From JBPCRW01 sp050996405 (GTDB lineage Bacteria; Acidobacteriota; Blastocatellia; Pyrinomonadales; Pyrinomonadaceae), in contig JBPCRW010000048.1 in assembly GCA_050996405.1 (NCBI GenBank), forward strand, positions 1-6,280: DNA of 6,280 bases, written 5' to 3'. Shown here in pieces: positions 4,699 through 6,280 of this stretch; the stretch's first letter is position 1; each line of letters opens with the position of its first letter. The notes under the pieces are model-generated. The model was not told the DNA's origin. It did not search any database and was given only the letters and a program-made list of their open reading frames with translations. Made by a program: the position numbers and the translations under genes.

Positions 4699-6280
4699 AT
4701 GCAGTGGTTGGCTGAAATTTGTGTTCATCGTCCGGTTTTCGCAACGGTTATCGTTTTACTTTTAACGGTCGTCGGCGGATTCAGTTTTTTTACGCTCGGC
4801 GTTGACCGTTTTCCGAAAATCGATTTGCCGACGATTTCCGTTTCGACATCGAACACGGGCGCGGCTCCGGCTGAAATGGAAACCGAAGTGACGGACGTTA
4901 TCGAAGGCGCGGTCAACACCGTTCCGGGCATTGACCAGATGACCTCAAATTCGTCGCGCGGCAGTTCAAACGTGACGCTGACTTTCAATCTCGAAAAAGA
5001 CCCTGACCAGGCGTATCAGGAAGTTCAGCAGAAAATCTCGACGGTCGCCAATCGTCTGCCGGAAACCGCCGACCCGCCGGTTGTGCGAAAATCCGATCCC
5101 GATTCGACACCCGTTTTGATGTATGCCGTCAGCGCGCCGCGCAATGTGGTCGAGTTAAATGATTTGGTCGAAACGCAGATTCAGGAGCGGATTCAATCGG
5201 CGGACGGCGTTGGTGAAGTGGTCATTTACGGCGGGCGCGAACGGGAAATAAAGGTTTATATCGACCCGAATAAATTGCAGGCTTACAACCTTTCCGTGAC
5301 CGATGTCGCCAACGCGATTCGTAGTCAGAATCAGGAATTGCCGGGCGGAAATCTTATCGAAGGCGCGAAAACTTCCGGTCTTCGCACTATCAGCAAATTG
5401 ACTGATGTCAGCCAGTTTAACAACATCGCCATTACAAACCGCAACGGTTTTGCGATAAAAATCAAAGACATCGGGCGTGTCGAAGACGGGGCGGCGGATG
5501 CGACATTCGCGGCATCTCTGGACGGCGTGCAGTCAATTTCGCTGGCTATCAGAAAGCAATCCGGCTCAAACACAATTGCCGTCATTAACGCTGTTAAACA
5601 GCGAATGGCGGAAATCGTTCCGAATCTGCCGCCGGATGTCAAAGTCGTCGTCACGCGCGACCAGTCGGAATTTATCGAAAACTCGCTCCACTCGATTGAG
5701 GAACATCTGGTTCTGGGCGGAATTTTCGCCGCGATAGTCGTCTTTTTCTTTTTGTGGAATTTTCGCACGACTTTTATCGCTGCTTTAGCAATTCCGGTTT
5801 CGATTATCGCCAGTTTCGCCGCGATTGCCGCGCTCGGTTATTCGCTCAACCAGATGACGATGCTCGCGCTGACTTTGATGGTCGGCATCGTGATTGACGA
5901 CGCGATTGTCGTGCTGGAAAATATTTACCGCTTTGTCGAAGAAAAAGGAATGAATCCGTTTCAGGCGGCGATTGAAGGCACGCGCGAAATCGGGCTGGCG
6001 GTTTTGGCGACCACTCTTAGCTTGCTCGCCGTTTTTGTTCCGGTCGGATTTATGACGGGAATTGTCGGCAGATTTATGTCGTCGTTCGGTTTAACGAGCG
6101 CGGCGGCGATTGCGGTTTCGCTCATCGTTTCGTTCACTTTAACGCCGATGCTCGCGGCGCGGTGGATAAAGCGTCCAGAGTCCGAAGTCCAGAGTCCAGA
6201 GTCGGAAGAAAAGTTTCGAGAAATCAGCGATGGCGAAACGGCGGAAGGCACGGAAGCAGAACGGAAAGGACTCAAGACTT
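4699..6280 (+). CDS. RND-family efflux pump permease, N-terminal half (3' partial)
   Basis: The frame runs from ATG to the right edge (527 codons) without a stop; full RND permeases have about 1,000-1,100 residues, so this is the first half. TM1 is about 13-33. The first periplasmic porter loop (about 35-335) begins DRFPKIDLPTISVST and includes SDPDSTPVLMYAVSAP. TM2-TM6 lie near 337-353, 359-380, 386-409, 433-451 and 464-487. TM4 carries GIVIDDAIVVLEN with Asp400-Asp401, matching the proton-relay pair Asp407/Asp408 of AcrB. The partner lysine of TM10 is outside the window. These motifs favour the HAE-type (hydrophobe/amphiphile) branch over a metal pump, but the substrate is unknown. After TM6 a charged Glu/Ser-rich linker (from 492) contains a heptamer-repeat-encoded stretch and lies at the cytoplasmic centre of the protein. 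It is transcribed with the adaptor gene and probably uses an outer-membrane channel encoded elsewhere. Confidence 0.94.
   Translation, partial: MQWLAEICVHRPVFATVIVLLLTVVGGFSFFTLGVDRFPKIDLPTISVSTSNTGAAPAEMETEVTDVIEGAVNTVPGIDQMTSNSSRGSSNVTLTFNLEKDPDQAYQEVQQKISTVANRLPETADPPVVRKSDPDSTPVLMYAVSAPRNVVELNDLVETQIQERIQSADGVGEVVIYGGREREIKVYIDPNKLQAYNLSVTDVANAIRSQNQELPGGNLIEGAKTSGLRTISKLTDVSQFNNIAITNRNGFAIKIKDIGRVEDGAADATFAASLDGVQSISLAIRKQSGSNTIAVINAVKQRMAEIVPNLPPDVKVVVTRDQSEFIENSLHSIEEHLVLGGIFAAIVVFFFLWNFRTTFIAALAIPVSIIASFAAIAALGYSLNQMTMLALTLMVGIVIDDAIVVLENIYRFVEEKGMNPFQAAIEGTREIGLAVLATTLSLLAVFVPVGFMTGIVGRFMSSFGLTSAAAIAVSLIVSFTLTPMLAARWIKRPESEVQSPESEEKFREISDGETAEGTEAERKGLKT
6173..6207 (+). repeat. Tandem heptamer repeat (5 units) inside the RND coding sequence
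   Basis: Five consecutive 7-base units read GTCCAGA, GTCCGAA, GTCCAGA, GTCCAGA, GTCGGAA (consensus GTCCRRA). They encode PESEVQSPESEE (residues 493-504) in the central cytoplasmic linker after TM6. Seven is not a multiple of three, so each unit is read in a different frame and three units make seven residues. Confidence 0.85.

Noticed and set aside
6173..6207. CRISPR array
   Set aside because: The repeats are contiguous 7-base units without spacers and lie in an open coding frame.
5961..6275. 104-residue minus-strand frame with repeated SDSG
   Set aside because: It is antisense to the RND gene; its repeated residues simply mirror the heptamer array.

Overview
The window is bacterial and Gram-negative: it encodes a lipoprotein periplasmic adaptor, an RND inner-membrane pump and a periplasmic stress sensor. 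Moderate GC, the protein types and a heptamer repeat array in a coding linker make an Acidobacteriota genome (Blastocatellia/Pyrinomonadaceae-like) a reasonable guess. That is inference from style; no marker gene is present.

Layout. (1) Positions 2-1471, plus strand: the C-terminal part of an M16 peptidase-family protein. The reading frame is open to the left edge, so the gene begins outside the window. Its zinc motif is degenerate. (2) 1489-1526: a strong 14-bp bidirectional hairpin terminator between convergent genes. (3) 1546-3001, minus strand: a compact operon of an ECF sigma factor (TTG start), a transmembrane zinc-finger anti-sigma factor and a membrane-anchored Spy/CpxP-like (LTxxQ) sensor. 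Consecutive genes overlap by 4 bases (ATGA). (4) 3002-3358: a divergent control region. It holds two back-to-back copies of TGTAACC-N14-CGTGTCT, one facing each operon, which read as paired ECF-type promoters. (5) 3359-6280, plus strand: a lipoprotein membrane fusion protein, then an RND permease that runs off the right edge. The permease carries a heptamer tandem repeat in its central cytoplasmic linker.

How the genes may work together (inference): envelope stress or a pump substrate is sensed in the periplasm by the Spy-like protein and/or the anti-sigma factor. The ECF sigma factor is then released and transcribes both its own operon and the efflux operon from the twin promoters. The matching promoter architecture on both strands is the strongest evidence for this loop. 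The RND sequence looks like the hydrophobe/amphiphile (HAE) type, but its substrate cannot be read from the sequence. No outer-membrane (TolC-like) gene, RNA gene, insertion sequence or CRISPR array is visible.
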